A stretch of DNA of 64,000 nt from positions 24,476,664 to 24,540,663 of the forward strand of contig CM119264.1 in the NCBI GenBank assembly GCA_051294375.1. Reading direction: 5' to 3'. Made by a program: the position numbers and the translations under genes. This stretch comes from Paraspadella gotoi (Eukaryota > Chaetognatha). Positions 47,512-58,776 of this stretch are shown here, piece after piece. The stretch's first letter is position 1, and each line of letters begins with the position of its first letter. The notes beneath the pieces are model-generated. The model saw only the letters and a list, made by a program, of their open reading frames with translations. It made no database searches and was not told where the DNA came from.

Positions 47512-47589
47512 GTGAGAACGCGTTTAAAACATTGTGGGCTTTGTAAAAAACGACCGTGGGCTTGGAAAAACGAACAGTGTGTATCAAAT

Positions 47590-48470
47590 TACAAAGAGCA
47601 TAAAAACTTCTGCGAGTTTTAAACTTTTAAAGAAAGGACCGTGAAAGAGTGGGTATTAAACTACTCGGCGTTTCTTCTTCCTCTTGACGTAAATTTTCTG
47701 GCACTGCTTACATGAGTCTGAAAGGGTTGGCATCTGATTGCATCTGTTGGGGCGTTAAAGCATCGCTCTCTCTGATGACGAAATTCCTTTTTTCCCTAAT
47801 TCGCTGAAACTGAAGATAAATTAGTCTATTCATTTAGGATTTTGTTTCAATTCACCAAGCAATTACAATTACTACATTCGCATCCAGTCTCTCGAAATTC
47901 ATTCAACGATTCATCAGAGAAAGAGACAGAAGAGAGAGAGAGAGAGAGGAGAGACGAGAAGAGAGAAGAGAGAAGAGAGAGAGAGGAGAGAGAGGAGATA
48001 GAGGAATAGAGAGAGAGAGAAGAGAAAAGTGACGCTTTCGAGAGAATCCTGACAAATTAGTTTTAAGCTTAATTAACTTTTGATACTACACTTTGTAGCG
48101 AAGAAAAACCGTTTTATGGCCGGAGTTCGGAAGAAAAACGAGGAATTTTATTTCATGAAAATTAACGGCTTTTTTTTTCTTTCGCGAAATTCCTGGGCAT
48201 TTGATTTCTTTTTTCAACTCCCCTATTTTCATATTTTCCTAATGTCCGGAGGGAGGCCAATTAAGCGAAAACAATGACCACATGGAGAACATTGAAGGGA
48301 AAGGCGATGGTCACAGGGAAGTCAATGTTAATAAGGGTACAATAAAAAAGAGGCAATTGCCACAGAGAAGATTAAAAAGGTAAAAAGAAAATTCCAATAG
48401 CAACTGAGATTGCAATAAATAGACAGAAACAGGCCCTAGAGATACCAAAGTAAATGTGCCAACGGCCACG
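47590..48470. other. Non-coding; includes GA repeat 47932-48030
   Basis: The only clear element is the imperfect (GA)n with CGAGAAG interruptions. Confidence 0.5.
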
Positions 48471-48478
48471 AGATAAGT

Positions 48479-48596
48479 TTTGATTTAACTCGACCAGGTT
48501 AATTAGTTTCGATAACAAATTTAGAAACTCATTCGTCTTGATTTAACTCGACCAGGTTAATTAGTTTCGATAACAAATTTAGAAACTCATTCGTCT
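48479..48596 (+). repeat. Perfect tandem duplication of about 58 bp
   Basis: TTGATTTAACTCGACCAGG through GAAACTCATTCGTCT occurs twice head to tail without a mismatch, so the duplication is recent or an assembly stutter. Confidence 0.92.
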
Positions 48597-48599
48597 AAA

Positions 48600-49255
48600 T
48601 CGACATTTACAGTTTCAGAATTCACAGCTCAAGATTATTTATTACTTTCTATTCACGGCGAGTTATGTGATTCATTGTTTTGTTTTCACAGCTTGAAATT
48701 TTTTTATTACTTTCAATTTACAGGAAGAGATAATATATATTATTTTTTATTGACAATTGGAGACAGATACTTTTTTATTCGTTATCTCATTGATAACCAT
48801 ACACAGTCAAAGATTATAAAAAACAAGAACGATAATTCAAATGTATTGCGAAATGACATGACAACAATAACTTTCTTAGCCTGTGTATTTATGACACGCA
48901 CTGCATCGGAATTCCGTATTTTATTCCTTATAGTTTTTTTGGAATTCCTGAAAGCGGCGCTAGCAGTTACTTAGATTTGAGTTTTTTTTTTGTCTTAACA
49001 AATGAGCAACCAACTATAGTCAAATTATATGCATTTTTAACGTTAGTAGGACAGACATACCGACCGACCGTCCGACAGACCGACCGCTCCGCGAGTACTC
49101 GCGGCTCAACTAAAAGTATAGAAAATGCTTGTCAGTTAATATCAAACGTTGACGAAGATGATGAAGACAGAACCACCCTTCTTTCCCCATTTTTTTTACA
49201 GTACAACGAAACTTGACTTGACTTGATAGGCGTTCGTCCTACGAGGGACTGCCTC
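48600..49255. other. Non-coding AT-rich DNA
   Basis: No supported gene. The CGACCGACCGTCCGACAGACC tetranucleotide-like patch at 49058-49085 resembles the spacer repeat at 25.5 kb. Confidence 0.45.
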
Positions 49256-49262
49256 ACTCTCA

Positions 49263-49514
49263 ATGCTGTCGTCGCATGTGCATAGCTCGATTGGATCTAT
49301 CGGTACAACGAAACCGGAAAAAGGGGGCGGCAGCGTCGGCGGCCGTCGTCGTCAAAGGCGGCTGCAGCGGCTCGGCCGCGGCTCGGCCGCGGCGGCCACA
49401 GGCAGCGACAATTCAGTGAAATTATTCATAAAGGAGGCGGAATTCGTCCGGCGAAATGAAACGGTTATGAGGTTTAGGATTATGGGGTTTGGATTTCAAA
49501 TGAAATGGTTATGA
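49263..49514 (+). CDS. Weak ORF in a GC-rich island
   Basis: An 83-codon frame has a Gly/Arg/Ala-rich middle and TGSDNSVKLFIKEAEFVRR. The CpG-rich block 49318-49400 stands out from AT-rich flanks. The last part runs into a tandem repeat, so any real exon ends before about 49450. No family is recognised. Confidence 0.25.
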   Translation: MLSSHVHSSIGSIGTTKPEKGGGSVGGRRRQRRLQRLGRGSAAAATGSDNSVKLFIKEAEFVRRNETVMRFRIMGFGFQMKWL

Positions 49515-49555
49515 GGTTTAGGTTTATGGGGTTTGGATTTCAAATGAAATGGTTG
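49450..49555 (+). repeat. Tandem repeat of about 45 bp
   Basis: GGTTATGAGGTTTAGG-TTATGGGGTTTGGATTTC occurs twice in full, with partial copies around it. Confidence 0.85.
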
Positions 49556-50549
49556 TCCGTTGAGATTATGAATGAAACAGTTATGAGTTTTTGATTCATG
49601 AGATGAGAAATTCGTTGAATTATTTGCGGGGTGTAAATGAGAAATTATGATTTGAAAATGTGTCACGTAATGAGGTAAAACAATTTTTTTGGAGGGGATT
49701 CCTTAGTTTTGAATTTAATTTACTAATCGAAAACGAACGGATTTTGTACTGACCAGTTGTATATTTTTTTGTATCGTATAAAAGTTTTTCAATCTTAAAT
49801 ATCACAAAGACATCAAGGATAACAACAAACTATCAAAAAAAATTCCACTTGATAACAGAAATAACGATCCAAGTTTATACCGTAAAAGGATAAAGAAAAC
49901 CATCCAACTCGGCAATCGTGCCAAAACATCCAACCTGACAATCGGACAAAGATTTCTTTCGACGACATTTATTCCGAGGGCAGAGATTCGAACGGGATTC
50001 TATCCCTGGGACCAATCCCAGTCCATGCATAGCATCTCACGGGCAGAATATCTTTCGGGGTAGAGGGGGGAGGGTAAGGGGCGGGGAAAGAGGGAGGAAG
50101 GGGGAAGGAGAGGGTGAGAGAAAACGAAAAGAGAGCGGGTTAGAGAGAGTCAGAGAGAGAGAGAGAGCTCTGACGATTTTCAGAAGAGCGTCTTTTTCCA
50201 TTAAGGGATTTTCTGTGTGGTTGTTTGCTGCGGAAAAGCAACTCTGTTCGGAGAATCTCAAACAGAGGTGTGAGGTTAAAAATAGACTTGGGTACGAAAC
50301 GGAGCGGCACAAAGATATTTAGCATCGAACATATAATGAGGAGAATTTATTCGAGATTCGTCCAACTACTAATGTGCGCGCATTTGCTATTTCTTTAAAA
50401 GTTGATTGTCAACTAATACAAAAATGAGATGAGAAACTACAACGTAAAACATTAAGAAATTTTTTTAAAAGGTTTTCCACCAAACGCAGTTAAAACCATT
50501 ACCATTAACCATTGTGCTCTTGCTAGTTCAAAATTATTTGGCTGTCAGG

Positions 50550-50579
50550 TGTCCTCTCTCTCTCCTCTCTCTCTCTCTC

Positions 50580-50611
<32 letters not shown>

Positions 50612-50612
50612 A
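50550..50612 (+). repeat. (CT)n microsatellite
   Basis: CT repeats with TTCTCC interruptions. Confidence 0.9.
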
Positions 50613-51600
50613 TCTTGAATTTTCTTCAATGTTTTTTATTTCTTTATCTTTCATGTGGTCGAGTTTGTTTTTTTTTTCTTTTTTTTTTTTAATCACGACG
50701 TCCTTATTTTGTTTATCCCTGGCTTTTTTTTCTCTTTATTTTTCTGTCTTTTCTTTTCTGTTTCTTGCTTCTAATTCTTTTCTCTTTCTTTTTCTTGCTC
50801 TTATTCCTTGATTTCTATATTTCTTATCTTATGACTTTTTTTTTCTAATAACCTTATAGGCCTACGCTTTGTTGCCTTTTTATCGAACACCTTAACTTTT
50901 TTCCTCAAAATCCAACTGTAAAATCAACATCTTATCTGTTTACTAAAATGGTTTTAGCGGGTTTTTATCAACACTGTTGTAGTAGTAACAATTTCGTTAA
51001 ACTTTTGGCTTGAAATTATTACAAATAATACAGAACTTATCGTCAAAAAACAACAGTGAAAATCTTTATTTTTCTGTTTTGTACTTTGATCTTGACGTGA
51101 AAGGTACAACCCTTTTCTTGTCGCTTTTAACAAGCAATGTTTTCCTCGTTTTCTTACTTTTTTTCAAAACCTTTTTTTTTCCCTTCTCTGTTCCTCACGT
51201 CTGTGTTCCATCTCTTTTCCTCTGAGTATTTTCTTTTTTACCCATTGAATTTGTGACCTTCCTTTAATTCTCTTTTTTTTTCATTCTTTACCTAACCTTT
51301 CCTCTTTTCTTACCAGTCTAGATTTTAGTTTTTTTATTTCCTTTTTCTCTTTCCTTTTTCCTCCATAGATCCTCGCATTCTCGCATCTCCTCAATTTTTC
51401 TCCCTCGCTTCCTTACTTTTTTCCTTTTTTTTTCAATTTTTACCTCTCGAGCTTTCACGGTTCACATTTTGGTTTTTTCCTTTGTGATTCTTTAACTCTC
51501 CGTTTTTCTTTCCTTTCCTCCCTTTTCTTTCTTCGATGATCGACTCCCTGGTTTTTTTTTCCTTTCATTCTTTTCATATTCTCCCTCCCTCTTCTTTTTG
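50613..51600. other. Pyrimidine-rich non-coding DNA
   Basis: Mostly T/C. Only compositional frames are seen. Confidence 0.55.
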
Positions 51601-52301
51601 CTTCTCGCCAGGGAAACGCACAAAGGATCGGAACCCAAGAATGAGGTCAAACTCGGGCTCGACCCCTGGGTGGGGAGTTGGGTGGGTGTGGCGATAGAAG
51701 TTGGTGGGTGTCGGGATAGAAGTTGGGTGGGGGTGGGGATGTGGCGATGGAGAAGGGGCAAAGAGAAGGGAGTAGAGAAAAGTTGAAAGTGGGAGTGAAG
51801 GGAAAGGAGACGCCAAAGTGGGTGATTGGAAACTGACGGTTTGCAAAACGGTTATTCGCTCAGGGCTTTGATGAAGCTAATTAAAAGGGTGATGTAAAAT
51901 GTTAAAAACTTTATTACCGAAAGAATGCAATCTTTGTAATTGTCGTTTTCATTTTTAGTTTTTTTTCCACTATTTAAATAGGACAATATATATGCAGATT
52001 TACAGTCAAAGGACTTTTAGTACGACATCGTTTGATGGACGCAAGAACGAAAACAAAGAGAGAGAGAAGGAAATTCTGCTGATTCTGATTCGCGACAAAA
52101 ATTCGTCACGTGCTCAAGAAATTGTCGACAAGCGAGCGTCTCGTTTTTTGGTANNNNNNNNNNNNNNNNNNNNNNNNNNNNNNNNNNNNNNNNNNNNNNN
52201 NNNNNNNNNNNNNNNNNNNNNNNNNNNNNNNNNNNNNNNNNNNNNNNNNNNNNNNNNNNNNNNNNNNNNNNNNNNNNNNNNNNNNNNNNNNNNNNNNNNN
52301 N

Positions 52302-52615
52302 GGAATGACAATTTCACGTTTCGAAACGATAAAAAATTGGGTCACATGAAATTTTTATAGTAATAGGACTTAGAGCAAGTAAAAGTACGGAAAGGAACTT
52401 TCTTGAGCGACTTTTAGTTCAGAATTTGGTTTTTTAATTACTATTTTTAATTTTTAAAAAAAAAATTTGTTATAAGATCCAACTGCCTATAGTGTTACTG
52501 AAGGATTTAGAAATTTGAAAATTTTAAGCCTTCTAAAAAGAGAAATCAAGCACCGTTTATTTAAAAGCTTCAGCTGTTAAAAAATTGTATCATTCTACGT
52601 GTATTCTATTTTAAT
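52302..52615 (+). repeat. Small segment in flipped orientation inside the inverted block
   Basis: This stretch matches 9585-9880 directly (ACATGAAATTTTT, GCTTCAGCTG, AAAAATTGTAT), while its neighbours on both sides match copy 1 inverted. It is bounded by the gap at 52154-52301 and a short GAC run at 52622. Confidence 0.75.
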
Positions 52616-53023
52616 ACTCAAGACGACGACGACGACGATCCGCCGGAGTTTTATGTTCTTTTCTTTTCTCTTCTTGAATCCAAAGGAAATAGATTTAATT
52701 AGTGGAAAGACTGTGCGAAGAAACGAGAGATAAGANNNNNNNNNNNNNNNNNNNNNNNNNNNNNNNNNNNNNNNNNNNNNNNNNNNNNNNNNNNNNNNNN
52801 NNNNNNNNNNNNNNNNNNNNNNNNNNNNNNNNNNNNNNNNNNNNNNNNNNNNNNNNNNNNNNNNNNNNNNNNNNNNNNNNNNNNNNNNNNNNNNAGACAT
52901 TCACGAATTCATGAATAATGAAACAAGAACTAAATGGGGAAAATTCTTTGCGAGACGTCAAAAGTTTCATTATGTCATTATTAGCTTAGGTATTAAACGA
53001 TAATAAAAGTTTTATTAAAAAGA

Positions 53024-53082
53024 ATCTTTAATCTTTAATCTTTAATCTTTAATCTTTAATCTTTAATCTTTAATCTTTAATC
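53024..53082 (+). repeat. (AATCTTT)n heptamer array, about 8 copies
   Basis: A perfect 7-bp tandem repeat, absent from the other copy of the block. Confidence 0.97.
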
Positions 53083-53980
53083 GATTTGCATAAAAGCGGA
53101 AATGATTTTGTTTCTCNNNNNNNNNNTTATTTTATGACTTATTTTACTTTTTTCATTAAGTCTGTTATTGTGAACAATGCAGTTGCAAAATTAAGACAAA
53201 AATCTTACATTAATTTCACAGTGAGAGAGACGAGGCGTCTGGACGAAATTCCAGGTTCAGGTTTATCTGTTGGTTTTTTTTTTCTCGTTGGCCAGTTTGT
53301 ATTAACAATTTAATGCTATGTTTAAATGTTTTACCGATTTTTAAAAACTTTTTTTATACTTCAACGATTGTATTTTTTCTCATCAGAATATTATTTTCAC
53401 TTTTCAAGAATCTTTTGAATCAATTTCTCACTATTTCCTCCGCTTAAAGTCTTCCTTTTTTCAATTATTTTTAATATTATCCTCCTCATTTCGTTTACTC
53501 TTCTTATTTATGTTCCTTCTTCTCTTTCAGCTTCTCTGTTTCTCTCACTTTTTTTTTGTTTCGTCTTCTCTGTTTTTCCCTCAGGCCGCATTCGTCTTTA
53601 GTTCTCTTTCTTTCATCAAAAAAATTTTCAGGCTCTCTCTCTCTCTCTCNNNNNNNNNNNNNNNNNNNNNNNNNNNNNNNNNNNNNNNNNNNNNNNNNNN
53701 NNNNNNNNNNNNNNNNNNNNNNNNNNNNNNNNNNNNNNNNNNNNNNNNNNNNNNNNNNNNNNNNNNNNNNNNNNNNNNNNNNNNNNNNNNNNNNNNNNNN
53801 NNNNNNNNCTCACACACTAATATCTAATATCTTTACCCTCTCCACTCTTACTCCGTTTTTGAACGTATTCAATTTTACTATACTAAAATATACATACAAG
53901 TATATTCATGAAAATGATTAATTGAGGTAGAGATGGTTCTGTTGGTGCACACCGTAACTAAATCGGCGCTTTTTACGACA

Positions 53981-54170
53981 ATGGCGGAGGCAGAGCCATC
54001 TTCTAGTACCCTTTTAAGGTGGCTGTATTCAATGTGGGTGTTGGTCGTGTGGCTCAGCCATCTGTTTTGTGGCGTCTTTGCCAACCTTTCGGCGCTGTTT
54101 TCTGGAGGCGGCGCTCTTTCGAATGCATGAGACGATCCACGCCGAATCGGGGTTTCGGATTAAAAAAAGT
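53981..54170 (+). CDS. Small membrane-protein start exon (broken late by one base)
   Basis: ACGACAATGGCGG is a near-ideal animal start context. The frame reads MAEAEPSSSTLLRW, then a long hydrophobic segment (LYSMWVLVVWLSHLFCGVFA) and LSALFSGGGA. In this copy an extra base gives a stop after 50 codons. The other copy (7569-7754, minus) lacks it and continues FAMHETIHAESGF. One membrane helix with a short acidic N-terminus is visible. The antisense frame is also open (LAKTPQNRWLSHTTNTHIEY), so the strand is not fully certain. No family is recognised. Confidence 0.45.
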
Positions 54171-54631
54171 CTGTTTTTGGAGCGCGTGGTGGGTCAGTGG
54201 TCAGCTGCTGGGTAGATTTGTGGGGAGATGGTTGTATTAGCAATGAGTATTTGTGGTAAACTTCTTTGTTTGAATAAGTTCTTGACTTCTTTTTATCGAG
54301 CCTAAATTGAGAGGCTGGAAAGATTTTAGACTTAGGAGAGAATACCAAAACCAAAATTATAGGCATTAATAATTGTTTAGAGTTAATAAATTATAAGAAA
54401 TGTTTAGAGTTAATAAATACTAACATAAATTCGAAAATTCTGTTGAGCATCTCGTCTTACCAACGTAAAATCCAATTTTGATAATTAACATATTTCCCTT
54501 ATCAATAAAAAAAAATCGCGAGCCTCATTTTAATTTCAATAGTATTCTTCAGTATTCTATAGTATTTTGATTTTATTGTATTACGGCATCGATGCGGCGT
54601 GAAAATATAAAATTCAATATTTAACTGTAAA

Positions 54632-55002
54632 NNNNNNNNNNNNNNNNNNNNNNNNNNNNNNNNNNNNNNNNNNNNNNNNNNNNNNNNNNNNNNNNNNNNN
54701 NNNNNNNNNNNNNNNNNNNNNNNNNNNNNNNNNNNNNNNNNNNNNNNNNNNNNNNNNNNNNNNNNNNNNNNNNNNNNNNNNNNNNNNNNNNNNNNNNNNN
54801 NNNNNNNNNNNNNNNNNNNNNNNNNNNNNNNNNNNNNNNNNNNNNNNNNNNNNNNNNNNNNNNNNNNNNNNNNNNNNNNNNNNNNNNNNNNNNNNNNNNN
54901 NNNNNNNNNNNNNNNNNNNNNNNNNNNNNNNNNNNNNNNNNNNNNNNNNNNNNNNNNNNNNNNNNNNNNNNNNNNNNNNNNNNNNNNNNNNNNNNNNNNN
55001 NN
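54632..55002. other. Assembly gap (371 N)
   Basis: The gap covers the position of the (GA)n at 6893-6990 in the other copy. Related gaps: 53650-53808, 55389-55622, 52736-52894, 52154-52301, 53117-53126. Confidence 0.95.
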
Positions 55003-56619
55003 TTTTGTAAATCGTGTGGTATTGCTACTATAAAATAAGTAACCTGTTTGTTTGTACGTGTCGACTACCAAACTATAGTTTTATAATCTACACAACGATG
55101 CAGTAAAAGAAGTGTTGGAACCGCCTCTTCGAAGGTGGTTCTTGTTTCGAGCAACAAAAAGGACGTTTATGGTAGAGGAATTCTAAAACCCGTCGGAGAA
55201 GCGAAGATTTATGGAGGCCCCGTTGCCGACCGTGCAAACCAAGTGACTTCAGTCAAGAAGAAAAAGAAAAAAAAAACACAATTTTTTTTTCTTTATCCGA
55301 TTCTTGATTTATTCGCAAATAAGGAATTTTTTTCCGCGGCCACAAGACAAACCGCTCTCAGCTCGGCAATTGAGAAGGGGGAAGAGTTNNNNNNNNNNNN
55401 NNNNNNNNNNNNNNNNNNNNNNNNNNNNNNNNNNNNNNNNNNNNNNNNNNNNNNNNNNNNNNNNNNNNNNNNNNNNNNNNNNNNNNNNNNNNNNNNNNNN
55501 NNNNNNNNNNNNNNNNNNNNNNNNNNNNNNNNNNNNNNNNNNNNNNNNNNNNNNNNNNNNNNNNNNNNNNNNNNNNNNNNNNNNNNNNNNNNNNNNNNNN
55601 NNNNNNNNNNNNNNNNNNNNNNGGACATTCATACTCATAGGGTTATTATAAAGTATACATTATACATTATACAATATACACTGACGGTGAATCACTGGAA
55701 AATATTAACACGGATTAAACAGATAGAAAAACAGACAAGCCGAGGGACAGTCTGAAAGATCACTAAAAGAGTTTCTAAAGTCTCGCCGGAAGCTCCTCAG
55801 CTCGAGAGGGTGAAAAAAAAAGTAGGGCAGACAAAAAGGCGAAACTATATACGAACAACAAAGTAGACAATAAATAAAAATAAATATAAAGGAAGAGGGG
55901 ATGAATTATATCGAGCGGAAAGTGCCATTAGGACGCTCGGGGATTTAGAAGCGTCGCTGGCGTCATTTAAAAATATCTCCTCCTGAGCGGGAAAAACGGA
56001 CTGCGGATTTGTGAGAGGGGTGGGAGAGGGTCGCGAGGGTGGTGTTGTGGGGGTAGGATTGTGGGGAGAGAAGAGGGGAAGCTTTTGCTAATGGGGATGG
56101 GTGCCGGAAGTGAAGGGGTTCGGAGGCGTGAATTTGTGAATTAACGGCGGATATAGTGGATAGACGTGGCAGACGAATAAGAAGTTGGGTCGTATATATA
56201 TCGAGTGAATTGTGAAAAAGGGATTAGGCTCTAATATAGTTGGCGAAGGTAGGAAGTATAAGGGTTAAAATGGCTAAAGAAAATAAACGATGGAGAATTT
56301 GAGGAAAAGATGATATGAAAAAAATGTGAGGATATGAAACCCAACTTTTGTCTCAAATTTGACAATGGACGTTCGTCGTTTTCATAAAGTTGCAATTCTT
56401 AGGAATTTTCTTCGCGTTGCACTAAAGCCAAAAGAAAGAAAAGAAAAAAGAAAAATCGGGGAAGAGCGAAGACGAAGCGTGAAAAGTTTTTATTTTATTT
56501 CCTTTTTTTTTTTAAGAAAGATAATTATGGCGACCAGAAATTCTTTCGACTCACTCGGAATTTTACGAATTGACGAACAAGAGTGAGCACAGAAATATAT
56601 CGTTCACTAAAAAAACCTG

Positions 56620-57490
56620 AAGGATAAAAAAATGAGAAAGAGAAAGGATGGAACAAAGGGAAGAAGGGAGAAAAAAAAAGGAAGCAAGGAGGTAAGGAGA
56701 GAGAAATGGAATGACGGAAAGTGTTAAGAAAAGCAATTAAGCAAGGAAGAAGGACAGATAAAAGGAAGACAAAAGACAAAAGAGATAAAAAAAGGAAGGA
56801 GAAATGAAGGACTAGAAGAAGAGAAATAGAAGGAAGAAAGGAAGGATGGAGAGAGAAAAGAAGAAAGAAATTAAGAATGAAGTGGGTGAAAAAGAAGGGA
56901 ATGAAGGAAGAGAAAAAAATGATGGAAAGAAGGACGGACATTGTCGATGAACTTAACTCTGAATATTTTTTTCCCGCGGCTCCTTATTTTTTTTTTCGGC
57001 TCGTGGACTCAAAGCCCTGCGGCTTCTCTTCTACCCACCAAAAAAAAATATCCTCCGCATTTGTACTTTAAAAAGAGGAAAAGAAAGAACCATTTTTCTC
57101 GCTCCCCACAGAATCCAGTCACCTTCTAAAATCCGGTTTATACTTTTGGAATCAATGAAGAGGAGAAGAAAAATCTCGGCGGAACCTGGGATGGAGATTC
57201 ATGGACGGTCACATGACGCCTTTTGGATGGAAATGGGAGGAAAGGGGGAGGAAAGGGAGGAAAAGAGGAAGAAATGAAAGAGAAAGTATAGAATGACAGG
57301 AGGAAAAGAGAGATATAAATTAAAGAGATGGGATATAAAGAAAAAGGGTAAAAGAGAAGAAATGTAGAGAAGAGAAGGAGTTGCGAAAGAAAGGAGAGAA
57401 AAGGGGTCGGAAGGGCGATGATAACGTAAGTTAAGAAAAGAGGAGAAAGTGACGAAATAGACTGAAAGAGAAGAATAAAAGTGAAGAAAA
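56620..57490 (+). other. Long purine-rich stretch upstream of the secreted protein gene
   Basis: A/G-rich on plus from 56630 to about 56940 and 57225-57495. It is the same as 10617-11500. No gene is seen. Confidence 0.65.
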
Positions 57491-57668
57491 AGAAAAGTCG
57501 CTCAGTGTACTCTCTTACTCTTTGACGATCGTCGCAGATGGATCCGCGACTCGGATGAAATCTACCAAGAACTCTCTGATTGGATGAATCATCGGCGGAA
57601 TCAACAATGAGAAGACGGGCTTCATTGCCATCGGAAAACGAGCCCGTGTCGATGATCCGATTGTAGAG

Positions 57669-57675
57669 TATAAAT
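57669..57675 (+). promoter_or_regulatory. TATA-like box TATAAAT
   Basis: GAGTATAAATACC at 57665-57677 (copy at about 11666) lies about 640 bases before the ATG of the secreted protein gene. A start site here would require an untranslated first exon, which cannot be seen directly. Confidence 0.3.
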
Positions 57676-57800
57676 ACCTGACCATTTGGATTGAATTGAA
57701 TCCATCTGTCTCAAATTCTGGACACCGTCTTTGTTTGTGACTTTTCTCAGATTTATAATCCACTTTGGTTTCATGTTGAAATCTCTGTCTACTTACTTAA

Positions 57801-57872
57801 ATTTGATAGCAGTGGTGCGGATTCGAACCCACGCCTCCGCAGAGGACTGCTGAGTTAGTCTGTGTGAGAACA
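57801..57872 (-). tRNA. tRNA 3'-half-like fragment, copy 2
   Basis: Same as 11801-11865, with AGCAGTCCTCTGCGGAGGCG, TTCGAATCC and a CACTGCT end. An added C in the T stem weakens pairing. No 5' half is present. Confidence 0.35.
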
Positions 57873-58088
57873 TCGATGAATAATCTTTAGTAAACAATCG
57901 ATACAAAATCTAAGTAAAAACATTCCTTAAGAACCAAGGAAGCATTTTGGTTGAACCGACGATTTTTTCTCTCGGTGATAAAATTAAAAAGCATTAACTA
58001 TTAGTTTGAGATACTTAATCATAAAAGATAAATTTTAACTTTAGAAAATTGTGATATAAATCCTTTCTTTTCGTTGTTTGAGAGAATT

Positions 58089-58246
58089 AGAGACAGTTTG
58101 AGTTTAGTTTTTTTCTTTCTCTCTGACTTTACACAAAATATTTTCCAAATTCACATTAACGCTGATGAAGGCTTGAAATGAAGCCGAAACATGTCTGTTT
58201 TACAATAAAACAAAATCGTTGATAAAACTAAACTCAAACTGTCTCT
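58089..58246 (+). mobile_element. Foldback element carrying a hammerhead-like motif
   Basis: Inverted arms of about 22 bases (AGAGACAGTTTGAGTTTAG at 58089 and its complement ending 58246) enclose about 110 bases with an intact core motif in the centre. Size and structure suggest a small non-autonomous retroelement or retrozyme-like unit derived from a Penelope-type terminus. Confidence 0.55.
58158..58199 (+). ncRNA. Hammerhead-ribozyme-like motif
   Basis: CTGATGA 58162-58168, A, GGCTT/AAGCC stem with six-base loop (58170-58185), GAAA 58186-58189, C-AT-G and the GTC triplet ending at 58195. AACG before the core pairs with TGTT after the cleavage site to start stem I. The extra A beside stem II and the two-pair stem III make monomer activity doubtful; dimers might cleave. 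Confidence 0.55.
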
Positions 58247-58316
58247 AACTTGAGAAAAAGAATTCAGAGACATATTTCATATAATAAAATCAACGGTTCC
58301 ATCATCAAGCGACACC

Positions 58317-58736
58317 ATGACAAAACATTTGGTTGTCTTGCTTTTCTTTGGTTTGCTCTATCTCGGGCTAGTCTCGCCGAGGGCAGTACACCCAGGTAAT
58401 TTTATGATACTATCTGATTTATATTGTAATAATGAAAAGTTGCTTTGACTGGCGCTGTGGTTAATTAGCGACGTTCAATTTACATAAATATATCTAGAAG
58501 CAACAAAGAAGCGATAGCCCGATATTTAACCGAAAATTATCTAGAGTAAGTATGGGGTTTTTCGTTCCCAGGCAACGAGGACAAACAAGGCGAAAACGAG
58601 GCGGATTTGGCGCGCGAAAACGGAGAAGTCGAGATCGACGTCAAGCGTCTGCGGGCCAAGGATTTTGACCAAGATGACGACGGCAAAGACGATGTGAAGA
58701 AAGACAACGACGACGACGACGTCGGAGAGGTCAACA

Positions 58737-58776
<40 letters not shown>

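Noticed and set aside
49975-50030. Minus-strand CGTTCGAATCTC as a tRNA T loop
   Set aside because: T-stem pairing is poor and no D arm is present.
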